Of a stretch of DNA of 64,000 bases, positions 27,882-36,933 are shown piece after piece; position 1 is the first letter of the stretch; each line of letters starts with the position of its first letter. This stretch comes from Shewanella glacialimarina (lineage in GTDB: Bacteria > Pseudomonadota > Gammaproteobacteria > Enterobacterales > Shewanellaceae): the NCBI RefSeq assembly GCF_020511155.1, contig NZ_CP041216.1, positions 2,046,001 to 2,110,000 on the forward strand. The letters are read 5' to 3'. The position numbers and the translations under genes were made by a program. The notes below the pieces were generated by a model, which was given only the letters and a program-made list of their open reading frames with translations, did not search any database and was not told the origin of the DNA.

Positions 27882-29684
27882 ATGTCGTCATACTCTGATA
27901 ATGAAATGTGGAGCGTTTTTAAACGCTTAATGATTTATGTTTTACCGATGAAAGCCATGTTTATTATGGCGGTATTGGCCTTGCTTACCTATGGCGCTGT
28001 CGATGCCGGTTTTATTGCGTTTATTAAACCTTTTATTGACCAAGGCTTTGCCTCAACGGCCACTACAGTCGCTGGAGTAGAAATTCCTTCGCACGGTGGC
28101 TTTAACACCGACAATGACATCATGCGTATGGCTCCGTTTGTGGTGATCGGCATGTTTACTTTGCGCGGTTTGGCTAACTTTGTCTCAACCTATTGTGTTT
28201 CGTACATGAGTGCACAACTCATCATGGACATGCGTCAGCAGGTTTTTGAGCACTACCTACATTTACCTGTCAGTTACATTGACCGTGAAAACAGTGGCAA
28301 CCTTATTTCTCGTGTCACCTTTGATACCGAGCAAATTGCCCGAGCATCAGGCAGTGCGCTTATTTCTATTGTCCGAGACTCAATGACAGTTATCGGCATG
28401 TTAGCCATCATGTTTTATTTCTCATGGAAATTATCACTGTGTATTTTGGTAATAGGCCCATTAATGGGCGTAGTCATCAGTGTGGTTAGCAAGCGTTTTC
28501 GTAAAGTGTCTAAACAAATTCAATCCGCAATGGGCGGAGTAACAGCCACAACCGAGCAAATGATCAAAGGCCATAAAAATGTGCTGTCATTTGGTGGTCA
28601 AAAAACTGAAATGGCGCGTTTTTTTAAAGTGAATGACAGTAATCGTCATCAAAATATGAAGCTAGCAGTAGCGCAGTCAGTTAGCCAACCGTTAATTATG
28701 ATCATTGGCTCATTCGCATTAGCATTTGTGCTGTATGCTGCCAGTTGGGACAGCATGAAGGCAGAGCTAACGGCCGGTACCTTCACCGCCATTTTAGGCG
28801 CAATGATGGCCATGTTACAGCCAATTAAAAACTTAACCCGAGTCAATGCTGAATTTCAGCGTGGTATTGCAGCCTGTACCACCATTTTTGAATTATTAGA
28901 TACCCCAGTAGAACCCGATACCGGCACCCATAGCGTTGATCGTGTTAAAGGACATTTACAATTTAATAGCGTCAGCTTTAGCTACCCAGAACAAGATAGA
29001 AAAGCCCTAGATCAAATTGAGTTTGATGTTAAACCGGGCAAAACAGTCGCCCTAGTCGGTCGTTCTGGTTCTGGTAAGTCGACTATCGCCAATTTAATCA
29101 CCCGTTTTTATGGTGGTTTATCAAATGGTGATATTTTACTCGATGGCACCAGCATTTATGATTACCAATTAAAAAGCCTTCGTAATCAAGTGGCATTAGT
29201 GTCTCAGCAAGTCACTTTATTCAATGACACCATCGCTAACAATATAGCCTATGCTTATCCCGGTGAAGCAACCCGTGAACAAATAGAACAAGCTGCAGAG
29301 CTTGCATACGCCATGGAGTTTATCAACACCTTGCCTGATGGGTTAGACACCCAAGTCGGGGAGAATGGGGTATTGTTATCTGGCGGCCAGCGTCAGCGTA
29401 TCGCTATTGCCCGTGCCATGTTACGTGATGCACCGGTATTGATTTTAGATGAAGCAACCTCGGCATTGGACACAGAGTCTGAAAAAGCGATTCAAAAAGG
29501 TTTAGACAACTTACGCCATAACCGAACCTCAGTGGTTATCGCGCATCGTTTATCAACCATTGAATCGGCCGATGAAATTTTGGTCATCGATCAAGGTAAA
29601 GTTATCGAGCGCGGCGTACATAAAGATTTGATTACCCAAAACGGGGTGTATGCCAACTTGTATCAAATGCAATTTAGCAGCTAG
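27882..29684 (+). CDS. msbA: Lipid A export ABC transporter MsbA
   Basis: A 600-residue half-transporter with a six-helix ABC membrane domain (about 15-330) and a nucleotide-binding domain: Walker A GRSGSGKST near 392, signature LSGGQRQR near 500, Walker B VLILDEATSALD, and the H-loop in IAHRLST. As a homodimer it flips core-lipid A across the inner membrane. It starts 37 bases after comEC and is followed 13 bases later by lpxK, the conserved msbA-lpxK order, so these are probably co-transcribed. Confidence 0.97.
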   Translation: MSSYSDNEMWSVFKRLMIYVLPMKAMFIMAVLALLTYGAVDAGFIAFIKPFIDQGFASTATTVAGVEIPSHGGFNTDNDIMRMAPFVVIGMFTLRGLANFVSTYCVSYMSAQLIMDMRQQVFEHYLHLPVSYIDRENSGNLISRVTFDTEQIARASGSALISIVRDSMTVIGMLAIMFYFSWKLSLCILVIGPLMGVVISVVSKRFRKVSKQIQSAMGGVTATTEQMIKGHKNVLSFGGQKTEMARFFKVNDSNRHQNMKLAVAQSVSQPLIMIIGSFALAFVLYAASWDSMKAELTAGTFTAILGAMMAMLQPIKNLTRVNAEFQRGIAACTTIFELLDTPVEPDTGTHSVDRVKGHLQFNSVSFSYPEQDRKALDQIEFDVKPGKTVALVGRSGSGKSTIANLITRFYGGLSNGDILLDGTSIYDYQLKSLRNQVALVSQQVTLFNDTIANNIAYAYPGEATREQIEQAAELAYAMEFINTLPDGLDTQVGENGVLLSGGQRQRIAIARAMLRDAPVLILDEATSALDTESEKAIQKGLDNLRHNRTSVVIAHRLSTIESADEILVIDQGKVIERGVHKDLITQNGVYANLYQMQFSS

Positions 29685-29696
29685 GTTTATATCCGA

Positions 29697-30740
29697 ATGC
29701 AAAAATGGATAAATCAAATTTGGTATCAAGGCCACTGGGCAAGGTGGCTTTTACTGCCTTTGTCGGTACTGTTTGCGTTAATTAGCAGTATCAGGCGCTT
29801 ATTGTTCAAATTGGGCTTCAAAAACATCACCAAATTACCTGTGCCTGTGGTTGTAGTAGGTAATATTACCGCCGGGGGTAGCGGTAAAACCCCAACGGTG
29901 ATTTATTTAATCAACTTATTACGAGCCAATGGTTTAAAACCTGGCGTTGTAAGCCGTGGTTACGGGGCGAATATTGATGGTGTAATCAGTGTCACTCAGT
30001 CAAGCAAAGCGGTTGATGTGGGTGATGAGCCATTAATGATTGTCAATCGCACCCATGTACCTATGGTGGTTGGTAGTCAACGCGTATTAGCCGCGCAAAA
30101 ATTACTAGCAGATTTCGATGTTGATGTGATCATTTGTGATGATGGTTTACAGCACTATGCCTTAGGGCGTGATATTGAAATAGCCTTGGTAGATGGTGCA
30201 CGCCGTTATGGTAATCAATGTTTATTACCCGCAGGACCATTAAGAGAAGGTTTGTGGCGTTTAGATAATATCGATTGGATTATCAATAATGGTGGCCCGC
30301 TATTAACAAAGTCTCAAGGGCCGGAAGAACAGCTGATGCAATTAGTACCAGCGCCATTATGCCGAGTTAACACACAGCTGTTTGATAAAACCTTAGTCGC
30401 AGACTTGTTTGATACAGAGGCATCAATCATTGAACAACCTATTGTGGCGATAGCAGGTATAGGTAATCCACAGCGTTTTTTTGATAGTTTGATACAACAA
30501 GGTTATCAACTTAAGCAGACCGTGGCGTTTGCCGACCATCAAGCTTACGATCAACAACGGCTAATTGCTCTATCAACACAAACCACCTTGTTAATGACCG
30601 AAAAAGATGCGGTTAAATGTCGCGATTTTGCATTACAAAACTGGTGGTACATGCCAGTAAATGCGAAGCTAAGTGAACAATTTGATATTCAGTTTATGAG
30701 TCGAGTGACTCAACTTATTCAACTTAAAAAGGAAATCTAA
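29697..30740 (+). CDS. lpxK: Tetraacyldisaccharide 4'-kinase LpxK
   Basis: A 347-residue enzyme that phosphorylates the 4' position of the lipid A precursor. It has an N-terminal membrane-associated helix (about 14-33) and the P-loop VVGNITAGGSGKTPT near residue 52, with VVSRGYG and DVIICDDGLQHYAL following, all family features. Spacing to msbA and to the next gene (no gap) indicates one operon. Confidence 0.96.
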   Translation: MQKWINQIWYQGHWARWLLLPLSVLFALISSIRRLLFKLGFKNITKLPVPVVVVGNITAGGSGKTPTVIYLINLLRANGLKPGVVSRGYGANIDGVISVTQSSKAVDVGDEPLMIVNRTHVPMVVGSQRVLAAQKLLADFDVDVIICDDGLQHYALGRDIEIALVDGARRYGNQCLLPAGPLREGLWRLDNIDWIINNGGPLLTKSQGPEEQLMQLVPAPLCRVNTQLFDKTLVADLFDTEASIIEQPIVAIAGIGNPQRFFDSLIQQGYQLKQTVAFADHQAYDQQRLIALSTQTTLLMTEKDAVKCRDFALQNWWYMPVNAKLSEQFDIQFMSRVTQLIQLKKEI

Positions 30741-30920
30741 ATGGCTTTTGATAAAAAGTTACTTGATATTATCGCTTGCCCTGTGTGCAAAGGTAAACTG
30801 GAATTTGACAAAGAAGCCCAACAGCTAATTTGTAAGTTTGATAAAATAGCCTACCCGATTAATGATGGTATTCCAGTGTTACTGGAGAATCGAGCTACGC
30901 CATTGGTGGCGGCAGGTTAA
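30741..30920 (+). CDS. ycaR: Trm112/UPF0434 family zinc-ribbon-like protein (YcaR)
   Basis: A 59-residue protein starting [20 protein letters not shown]. It has CPVC at residues 13-16, a single later Cys (LICKFDK) and the conserved [12 protein letters not shown]. This is the Trm112-like fold also found in E. coli YcaR, which lies in the msbA-lpxK-ycaQ-ycaR-kdsB cluster. It starts directly after the lpxK stop, with a GGA ribosome site inside lpxK. kdsB does not follow here. Confidence 0.92.
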   Translation: MAFDKKLLDIIACPVCKGKLEFDKEAQQLICKFDKIAYPINDGIPVLLENRATPLVAAG

Positions 30921-30995
30921 AATCGATATTAGATTTAATATCATGATTAATTCATTTACTCCCTAATATGATCGTTTAGTTTTAACATTTAGATA

Positions 30996-31036
30996 AAAAG
31001 TCCAGGGAAAGTTAGGTTAACATGGCTTGGACTTTT
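30996..31036 (+). terminator. Likely terminator after ycaR
   Basis: Arms AAAAGTCCA and TGGACTTTT enclose a loop of about 23 bases and are followed by TGTT; placed after the lipid A operon and before the tRNA promoter. Confidence 0.5.
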
Positions 31037-31097
31037 GTTATTAAATCGGCAAGTTGCACAGCAAATCACCATTTAGTCATGTTAAGGTAATTTTTAC

Positions 31098-31126
31098 TTG
31101 CAAGCGTTAGCCAACGCCCTTACTAT
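31098..31126 (+). promoter_or_regulatory. tRNA promoter with GC-rich discriminator
   Basis: A -35 element TTGCAA (31098-31103) and a -10 element TACTAT (31121-31126) are 17 bases apart. The -10 is followed at once by GGCGACCGC, a GC-rich discriminator typical of stringently controlled stable-RNA promoters. The first tRNA starts 33 bases after the -10. Confidence 0.7.
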
Positions 31127-31158
31127 GGCGACCGCTTTGTTAGGAAAGCAAAGTCTGT

Positions 31159-31235
31159 ACACCCGTAGCTCAGTTGGTTAGAGCACTACCTTGACATGGT
31201 AGGGGTCGGTGGTTCGAGTCCACTCGGGTGTACCA
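31159..31235 (+). tRNA. tRNA-Val (anticodon GAC), copy 1
   Basis: A 77-base cloverleaf: acceptor ACACCCG/CGGGTGT, D-stem GCTC/GAGC, anticodon stem CTACC/GGTAG with loop TTGACAT (anticodon GAC), T-arm with TTCGAGT, and an encoded CCA end. It reads valine codons GUC and GUU. Confidence 0.97.
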
Positions 31236-31261
31236 ATTTAATCTTATCCAATTTCCAATAT

Positions 31262-31338
31262 ACACCCGTAGCTCAGTTGGTTAGAGCACTACCTTGACAT
31301 GGTAGGGGTCGGTGGTTCGAGTCCACTCGGGTGTACCA
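31262..31338 (+). tRNA. tRNA-Val (anticodon GAC), copy 2
   Basis: Identical in all 77 bases to the copy 26 bases upstream, with encoded CCA. Both are probably processed from one transcript. Confidence 0.97.
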
Positions 31339-31491
31339 TATCTTGTTTATCCTTTCCTCTCTATCTGTAATAAAGTCCCTTGTTTTAAACTATACCAATA
31401 GTTTGTTACCACTTTTAAGCGTGATGTTTTTTATGCTGCAATTTTCGATGTGATTATTTATTTGCCACTTAACTCTAGTCATTCAAAGTGA

Positions 31492-32181
31492 TTAAGGCGC
31501 GGATATTAGTCTCACTGCGTCGATTGATGAACCGCCCCAAACGTATTCGTAATGTGATGATTGTACAATCTCTTCGACGCATCTTGGAGTGAATAGCGCG
31601 TAGCAAGCCGTTAATGGGTTTCTTACCGACGTATAATGAATGCCTTCAATTGCAGATTTTCGCTGCTGTGCTCCAAACTGCTGTGCTTCGCTATAATTGG
31701 TTTGGTGGTAAATAGGCGACTTTGACATGGCTTCTAAACTTGTCACTGTGCTGTCAGTTAATGTGGCAGTAAATACACAGCGTAAACCTCGCATGATAAT
31801 CGTATCATAATGAACCCCTTTGATAGCCATTAGCATTTTTTGTTGATGATATTTTGTTTCAGCAATAGCTGTGTCGATATCATTGGCAAGATAAAGCACC
31901 CCGAACGAGCCATTAGAGAAACGACTGCCATCTTTATTGATGTGGGTAAAAGGGGCTGTGGCGTATGAGCAGCCATTAATACCAAAAGGTATATCAGCCT
32001 TATTGACTAAATCAATATGGCCAAGCTGATCCAGTAACCTTGGATTGGTTAGACTTTGTAACGCAAAAATAGTATCAAAATCTTCGACAGAAGCGACGTC
32101 ATCAAACATCGAAATGGGTGGAAACTTTGAATTGATAAGCCTATATACAACCTGATGCTCAACGGTTGATATTGTCGTCAT
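31492..32181 (-). CDS. RES-domain toxin (NAD+-degrading type)
   Basis: A 229-residue RES-family protein. The name-giving residues can be placed: Arg in VVYRLINSKFPP near residue 14, Glu in DTAIAETKYHQQ near 109, and Ser in GIHYTSVRNPL near 187. Characterised RES toxins (MbcT, ParT and the Pseudomonas Res) destroy NAD+ or modify metabolic enzymes with it. It is encoded directly after its partner, whose stop codon overlaps this start in TAATG, the usual antitoxin-first order. Function as a toxin is inferred from family and arrangement. Confidence 0.85.
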   Translation of the reverse strand: MTTISTVEHQVVYRLINSKFPPISMFDDVASVEDFDTIFALQSLTNPRLLDQLGHIDLVNKADIPFGINGCSYATAPFTHINKDGSRFSNGSFGVLYLANDIDTAIAETKYHQQKMLMAIKGVHYDTIIMRGLRCVFTATLTDSTVTSLEAMSKSPIYHQTNYSEAQQFGAQQRKSAIEGIHYTSVRNPLTACYALFTPRCVEEIVQSSHYEYVWGGSSIDAVRLISAP

Positions 32182-32591
32182 TACCAGCCACCACTTCGCA
32201 TGCTATCCACACGACTAAATACTTCATGCAGTTCAGGAAAACCTCCACCTTTTATAATATCCAGAGGTTTACGCCCCTCAAAATAAGGATTGGCGTTTTC
32301 CATTTGCATAAAGCCATATACGTTTTCAGTGTTAGAGAAATACATTCTAAGTGCTGCGTGAATGTTCAGTATGTAACTAATGCGTGTTAACTGATCTTTG
32401 TCGAGCACGAATTTCGCCTCTGGCTTTTTAAATGCAAAGTAAGAAGAGCGAGGTAAACGTAAAATATTGAGCATATCTTTTGGTGCACAGCCCCATTTTT
32501 CTAGAATAGTTACAGCGGCACTAAAACCCACTTTTGAGGTCTTTGCATCTGCAAAATCAATGTTTGATGTATTGGTATTGTATGCAGTCAT
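32181..32591 (-). CDS. Xre/MbcA/ParS-type antitoxin (DUF2384)
   Basis: A 136-residue protein upstream of the RES toxin. The middle region (about 25-70) fits a helix-turn-helix-like domain, and the C-terminal GRKPLDIIKGG motif near residue 108 is the signature of the MbcA/ParS toxin-binding domain (DUF2384). It should bind and neutralise the RES protein and repress the operon. An inverted repeat upstream could be its operator. Confidence 0.85.
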   Translation of the reverse strand: MTAYNTNTSNIDFADAKTSKVGFSAAVTILEKWGCAPKDMLNILRLPRSSYFAFKKPEAKFVLDKDQLTRISYILNIHAALRMYFSNTENVYGFMQMENANPYFEGRKPLDIIKGGGFPELHEVFSRVDSMRSGGW

Positions 32592-32674
32592 AACAATTAC
32601 TCTCCGTTTTACATTTAAGCTAAAGTCTTAACAGGTGTTTATGCTAGCTATATTAGCACCATATGTGTCTTATT

Positions 32675-32701
32675 TTAGACCTATATTTATTTTTAGTCTA
32701 A
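32675..32701. promoter_or_regulatory. Possible antitoxin operator
   Basis: Inverted repeat TTAGAC - 15 bases - GTCTAA about 85 bases upstream of the antitoxin start, in an AT-rich stretch suited to a promoter. The repeat arms are short, so this is tentative. Confidence 0.3.
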
Positions 32702-32964
32702 TTTAAGATTAAGATTGTTATTAATAGGTACCCTGATGCGATTGAGTCTGTAGAGTCTAAATGAGGTTAACACTGGTAAAAATAGCCTTAGGGAAGGACT
32801 TTATCGTAAGAGAGTGGTAGATGGTGCTTAAAGCCTGCATAAACAAACTTGAACTTGAACATGAGCTTGAAGGCAGAGAAGTTGAATGAGCGTATAAGAT
32901 AATTAAGGTGGAATTATGACTTACTGATACTTAATTGATATTTAGGTATCTGATAAATAGAAAA
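32702..32964. other. Intergenic region between TA pair and porin
   Basis: With the preceding 110 bases this gap is about 450 bases long. A 22-codon frame near 32821 has no recognisable homology or strong ribosome site. Nothing else is seen besides the porin terminator at its end. Confidence 0.35.
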
Positions 32965-32997
32965 AAGCAGAATAATGTCATAAACATTATTCTGCTT
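32965..32997 (-). terminator. Terminator after the porin gene
   Basis: A perfect 14-bp stem (AAGCAGAATAATGT with ACATTATTCTGCTT, loop CATAA); on the minus strand it is followed by a T run, 42 bases past the porin stop codon. Confidence 0.88.
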
Positions 32998-33038
32998 AGT
33001 GATGCTAACTATGATGTTAGCTAAGTCGTATTAAAGAC

Positions 33039-33752
33039 TTATAGCGCGAAAGTACGTGATACAGAGATCACTGCGCGGGTATCACTTGCATCGCTATCTA
33101 GGCTGGTATCTTCTACTGCTAGGTTAAAGTCGAAACCTTCCCAGCTTGTCATGTATTCTGCACGATAATGGTTGTAAGAAGCATCGTCGCCCCATGCCCA
33201 TTTGTCTTCGTCTTGCGACGTTGAACGGTCAAAGCTGACACGAATGTCATGACCTTCAGCAACCGTAAAAGTATGCGCTGCCATTATGATGTAATGACCT
33301 GCATCAACACCAAAATAATCCCATGTATACCAAAAGTTTAATTCACTTTGCCCCAGTGATGATGCATAACCAAACTTGGTGTATAGCTCTGGGTAGTAAT
33401 ATTCATCAGAGGCATCATCACCATGATAGGTGTAATAAGCAAGACCAGCATCGATAGATAATTTGTCTGTTAGCTCATAATATTTACCTGCGTAAAAATC
33501 AAGTTCTAACCAAGTATCATCCGCGTCACCAAAGTCTATATTTGATGCCCAAGAACCCACGTACCAACCATCATCGGCTGCATAGTCTAAGCTGGCTTGT
33601 AATGCCGGGCCGCTGTCAGTTTGGCTAACACCGTTAAAAGTGTAGTCAGACGTTGCATTAACTGTGGTACTTAACTCTCCAGCCATGAGTGTAGTTGGTA
33701 AAGCGAATAAGCTTAATAGTGCTAATTTTTTAATTGTGGTGTTCATCATCAT
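33039..33752 (-). CDS. TorF family putative outer-membrane porin (TIGR02001)
   Basis: A 237-residue secreted protein with a signal peptide (about residues 1-24, ending LMAGE) and alternating beta-strand sequence typical of a small barrel. It begins with the family motif STTVNATSDYTFNGVSQTDSGPALQASLDY and ends with the barrel-type terminus ISVSRTFAL. It starts 18 bases after the BCCT transporter stop, so the two are one transcript. It may let choline or betaine cross the outer membrane; that is inferred only from its position in the betaine cluster. Confidence 0.85.
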   Translation of the reverse strand: MMMNTTIKKLALLSLFALPTTLMAGELSTTVNATSDYTFNGVSQTDSGPALQASLDYAADDGWYVGSWASNIDFGDADDTWLELDFYAGKYYELTDKLSIDAGLAYYTYHGDDASDEYYYPELYTKFGYASSLGQSELNFWYTWDYFGVDAGHYIIMAAHTFTVAEGHDIRVSFDRSTSQDEDKWAWGDDASYNHYRAEYMTSWEGFDFNLAVEDTSLDSDASDTRAVISVSRTFAL

Positions 33753-33770
33753 TCCTTTTTCATTATTGAT

Positions 33771-34988
33771 TTAGTCTAACAACTCGATCTTATTGAAATC
33801 GATTTTATTATCTTTTGGAGAGAGTTCTATTGCTCCTACTTTACGGTAGTTAGATTTTAAGATGTAAAGGAAACAGCTTAGTATCAAGCCTATGGCAAGC
33901 GCGCCTACCCATTGGATCTCTAAAAAGTCTAGTTTGAATAGTAAGGTTAAGCAACTTAGCAACACAATATTTCCGATGATGTAAGTAACTTTACCAAAAC
34001 GCTCAACCGTTAGGTTCAAGTTGTCTGTATATAATCGGACTAGCGAATCGAGTGAGTTAATCACAAATGTGATGCCTACAATTACCATCGCAAGGTTGTA
34101 GAAGCCTGATGTATCGATACCGTTTGAGCTGTAGTAATAAAGTACGGTGAACCAAATTGCGATGGGTATTGAAGGGAATACCATCATAGCGATTAATACT
34201 TGATAGGTTTTCATTCCACCGACAAAACGTGAAGTAAATTGGCCAATCATGATGCTCCATGCAAACCACCAAAACAGATAAAACTCATGGTAATCATTTA
34301 TGGGTAATACAAAGTTATGGATATTAGCAAAGTAGTCACCTATTAAGGCAAACGTGGTAAAAAACTCACCAACACTAGAGTCGTCTGATAAAAAGGCACC
34401 AGACCACATGACTGTGATTAAACCGAAGAATAACCAGGTGCTGCCTAAACTAAGGTAACGAACATAGCGAATACTGGTACTTGAATAGACTGCTGCTGAG
34501 ATAACCAAAAATACGATTAAGTAGAAACCGCTAACAACGGATTCACCATTACCTAATTGCGGTAAATACCAAGGTAAGTTAGTCAATAATAAGTAGGCAG
34601 TAAAGGCACAAGTCCCGATAATGACGAGATTATTGATAAATTTAATCAGCGGAATTTCAAAATATTTTACTCTTGGTTCGATAACACAGAAGTAAAAACA
34701 GGTTAAAAAGTAAAAAGCCCAGATTAAACAGGCCCAAAAACCAAACTCAATAGCCAGCGGATTACTAAAACCATATTCCGGACTAGCAGCTAAATCGGCA
34801 TATCCTGCAAATTCAGTTAACGGGAACATGATTAAGCCAACATCAAGCCCTGAGGTGAACAAAATCGCAATAAAGGTAAATTTACGCACCGGTGTGACAC
34901 CAATGCACTGCATGTTACCCCAACGATAAATCACAAATGCGATAGCGGAAAAAGCAAATAAAATGCCTATTGATAACCAGGTTGTCAT
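33771..34988 (-). CDS. Divergent, short BCCT-family transporter (choline/betaine type)
   Basis: A 405-residue membrane protein with about ten to eleven segments. The BCCT hallmark is recognisable in FWWFAWSIMIGQFTSRFVGG near residue 235, equivalent to the Trp-rich segment of BetP, CaiT and BetT. Typical family members have about 500-680 residues; this one seems to lack the first two helices. The glycine-rich motif GMGIG/N/D of helix 3 appears as GLDVG near residue 48. Clustering with betIBA and a porin suggests choline or betaine uptake. Substrate and coupling ion are unproven. Confidence 0.75.
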   Translation of the reverse strand: MTTWLSIGILFAFSAIAFVIYRWGNMQCIGVTPVRKFTFIAILFTSGLDVGLIMFPLTEFAGYADLAASPEYGFSNPLAIEFGFWACLIWAFYFLTCFYFCVIEPRVKYFEIPLIKFINNLVIIGTCAFTAYLLLTNLPWYLPQLGNGESVVSGFYLIVFLVISAAVYSSTSIRYVRYLSLGSTWLFFGLITVMWSGAFLSDDSSVGEFFTTFALIGDYFANIHNFVLPINDYHEFYLFWWFAWSIMIGQFTSRFVGGMKTYQVLIAMMVFPSIPIAIWFTVLYYYSSNGIDTSGFYNLAMVIVGITFVINSLDSLVRLYTDNLNLTVERFGKVTYIIGNIVLLSCLTLLFKLDFLEIQWVGALAIGLILSCFLYILKSNYRKVGAIELSPKDNKIDFNKIELLD

Positions 34989-35188
34989 TATTTGACTCCT
35001 GAATAAAGGGTGTGTGCAAACATAGTGTTGGCTCCTTGTTGTATGTTTTTAATGCCATAGAACAATTTTTAAAGGCTAAATGCCCTCAAGCCTTAAGTAT
35101 CGTGCTGACGATAGTTAAACCCTGATAGATTGATCTTGGCTAAATTGGCCATTTACAAAAAACGTAGGTTGGCCATCAACCTGTTATA

Positions 35189-35212
35189 GATGGGTAATAA
35201 ATAATACCCATC
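35189..35212 (-). terminator. Hairpin downstream of betA
   Basis: Perfect 8-bp inverted repeat GATGGGTA/TACCCATC with an 8-base loop, 14 bases past the betA stop. There is no strong T run, so termination there may be weak or serve as 3'-end protection. Confidence 0.4.
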
Positions 35213-35225
35213 AACTTAATAAGTC

Positions 35226-36920
35226 TTAATTAATTGGTCGCTTAGGTGCTTGCAAGCGTTGTGATGTTTGCCACTTTTCGGCCACCGTCACTTTTGCCAT
35301 ACTTGGCGCCAGTGGCGTGTTACCTAAAATTAAATCGGCAGCGCGTTCGGCAACCATAATGGTAGGTGAGTTTAAATTGCCATTAGGAATAGTTGGAAAA
35401 ATAGATGAGTCAACTACTCGTAAACCTGTGATACCGTGAACTTTGGTATCTGAATCGACGACGGCCATATTATCTTGCCCCATTTTGCACGAGCAAGAAG
35501 GGTGGTAGGCGCTTTCTACTGAACGTCTGACAAAACTGTCAATTTCTTCATTGGTTTGTATTGCTAAGCCCGGTTGAATTTCTTCACCTCGGTATTCATC
35601 TAAGCCCGGTTGGTTAATAATCTCACGGGTTAAGCGGACACAGGCTCTAAAGCCTTCTATATCATCTTGATGTGATAAATAATTGAACTGAATTTGTGGT
35701 GCAACTTTGGCGTCATTTGATACCACGGTTACAGCACCTCGGCTTTTAGGCTTGTTGTGACCGATATGTACTTGAAAACCATGACCTGCAAATGCTTCTT
35801 TACCGTCGTAGCGCATAGCTGCGGGTAAGAAATGATATTGTAGATCTGGCCACTCTAAACCGGCTTTTGAGCGGATAAATCCACATGACTCAAAATGGTT
35901 CGTTGCGCCTAAACCCGACTTATTTAAAATCCAACGAGCACCAATAAACAGTTTGTTTAAAGGATCAATTTTGCCATTAAGAGTAATCGGCTTTAAGCAC
36001 TTAAATTGGAAGTAAAACTCTAAGTGATCCTGCAGGTTTTGACCTACACCGGGTAATTGATGAACTTGCTCAATACCTGCACTGGCTAAAGTACCCGCAT
36101 CGCCAATACCGGACAGTTGCAAAATATGCGGTGAACCAATTGAGCCTGCCGATAACACCACTTCTTTATTACAGTTAATATCAATTATTTGTCCTTTGCG
36201 TTCATAACGCACGCCGACAGCGGTTTTACCTTGCATGATAACTTTGTGTACTAAAGCATGAGTAACTACAGTTAAGTTCGCGCGATTCATTGCTGGGCGA
36301 AGGTATGCATTTGAGGTAGACCAACGCACACCGTTTTTAACTGTCATGTGCATCGGGCCAAAGCCTTCTTGCTGACTGGCATTGTAATCACTCGTCGCGA
36401 GATAACCGGCATCGACACCTGCATCAACAAAAGCTTGATATAAGGGGTTTTTCATTTCATTACCGTTATTAACCGCTAATGGTCCTTGGTCTCCACGATA
36501 ATCATTAGCACCAAAAGCCCAAGTTTCAGCTTTTTTAAAGTAAGGTAAACAGTGTGAATAGTCCCAGTCTTTAGCGCCTTGTTGCTGCCACTCGTCAAAA
36601 TCACGGGCATGACCACGGACATAAACCATGCCATTAATTGATGATGAACCGCCTAACACTTTGCCACGAGGGCAGTGCATGCGACGATTATCTAAATGTG
36701 GCTCAGCTTCTGTTTCAAATTGCCATGCATACTTTTTAGTATTCATTGGGATTGATAACGCGGTTGGCATCTGGATAAAAATGCTTTTATCGCTACCACC
36801 CGTTTCAAGTATTAACACGTTATTACTCGGATTTTCGCTCAAGCGGTTGGCTAATACACAACCTGCGCTACCTGCACCGACAATAATGTAATCATATTGA
36901 TTTTTGATTTGTTTAGACAT
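35226..36920 (-). CDS. betA: Choline dehydrogenase BetA
   Basis: A 564-residue GMC-family flavoenzyme oxidising choline to betaine aldehyde at the membrane. It has the FAD dinucleotide-binding motif [18 protein letters not shown] at the N-terminus, the GMC signatures ([19 protein letters not shown] near 80; [17 protein letters not shown] near 255), and the C-terminal active-site region [10 protein letters not shown] with [16 protein letters not shown] start at the ATG at 36918-36920, preceded by GGAG; the longer frame overlaps the spacer. It lies 13 bases after betB in the betI-betB-betA operon. Confidence 0.96.
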   Translation of the reverse strand: MSKQIKNQYDYIIVGAGSAGCVLANRLSENPSNNVLILETGGSDKSIFIQMPTALSIPMNTKKYAWQFETEAEPHLDNRRMHCPRGKVLGGSSSINGMVYVRGHARDFDEWQQQGAKDWDYSHCLPYFKKAETWAFGANDYRGDQGPLAVNNGNEMKNPLYQAFVDAGVDAGYLATSDYNASQQEGFGPMHMTVKNGVRWSTSNAYLRPAMNRANLTVVTHALVHKVIMQGKTAVGVRYERKGQIIDINCNKEVVLSAGSIGSPHILQLSGIGDAGTLASAGIEQVHQLPGVGQNLQDHLEFYFQFKCLKPITLNGKIDPLNKLFIGARWILNKSGLGATNHFESCGFIRSKAGLEWPDLQYHFLPAAMRYDGKEAFAGHGFQVHIGHNKPKSRGAVTVVSNDAKVAPQIQFNYLSHQDDIEGFRACVRLTREIINQPGLDEYRGEEIQPGLAIQTNEEIDSFVRRSVESAYHPSCSCKMGQDNMAVVDSDTKVHGITGLRVVDSSIFPTIPNGNLNSPTIMVAERAADLILGNTPLAPSMAKVTVAEKWQTSQRLQAPKRPIN

Positions 36921-36933
36921 TAATTGGTCACTC

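Noticed and set aside
32821..32890. Small frame rich in Leu-Glu repeats near the porin
   Set aside because: Only 22 codons, with no good ribosome site or homology; the repeat CTTGAA seems fortuitous.
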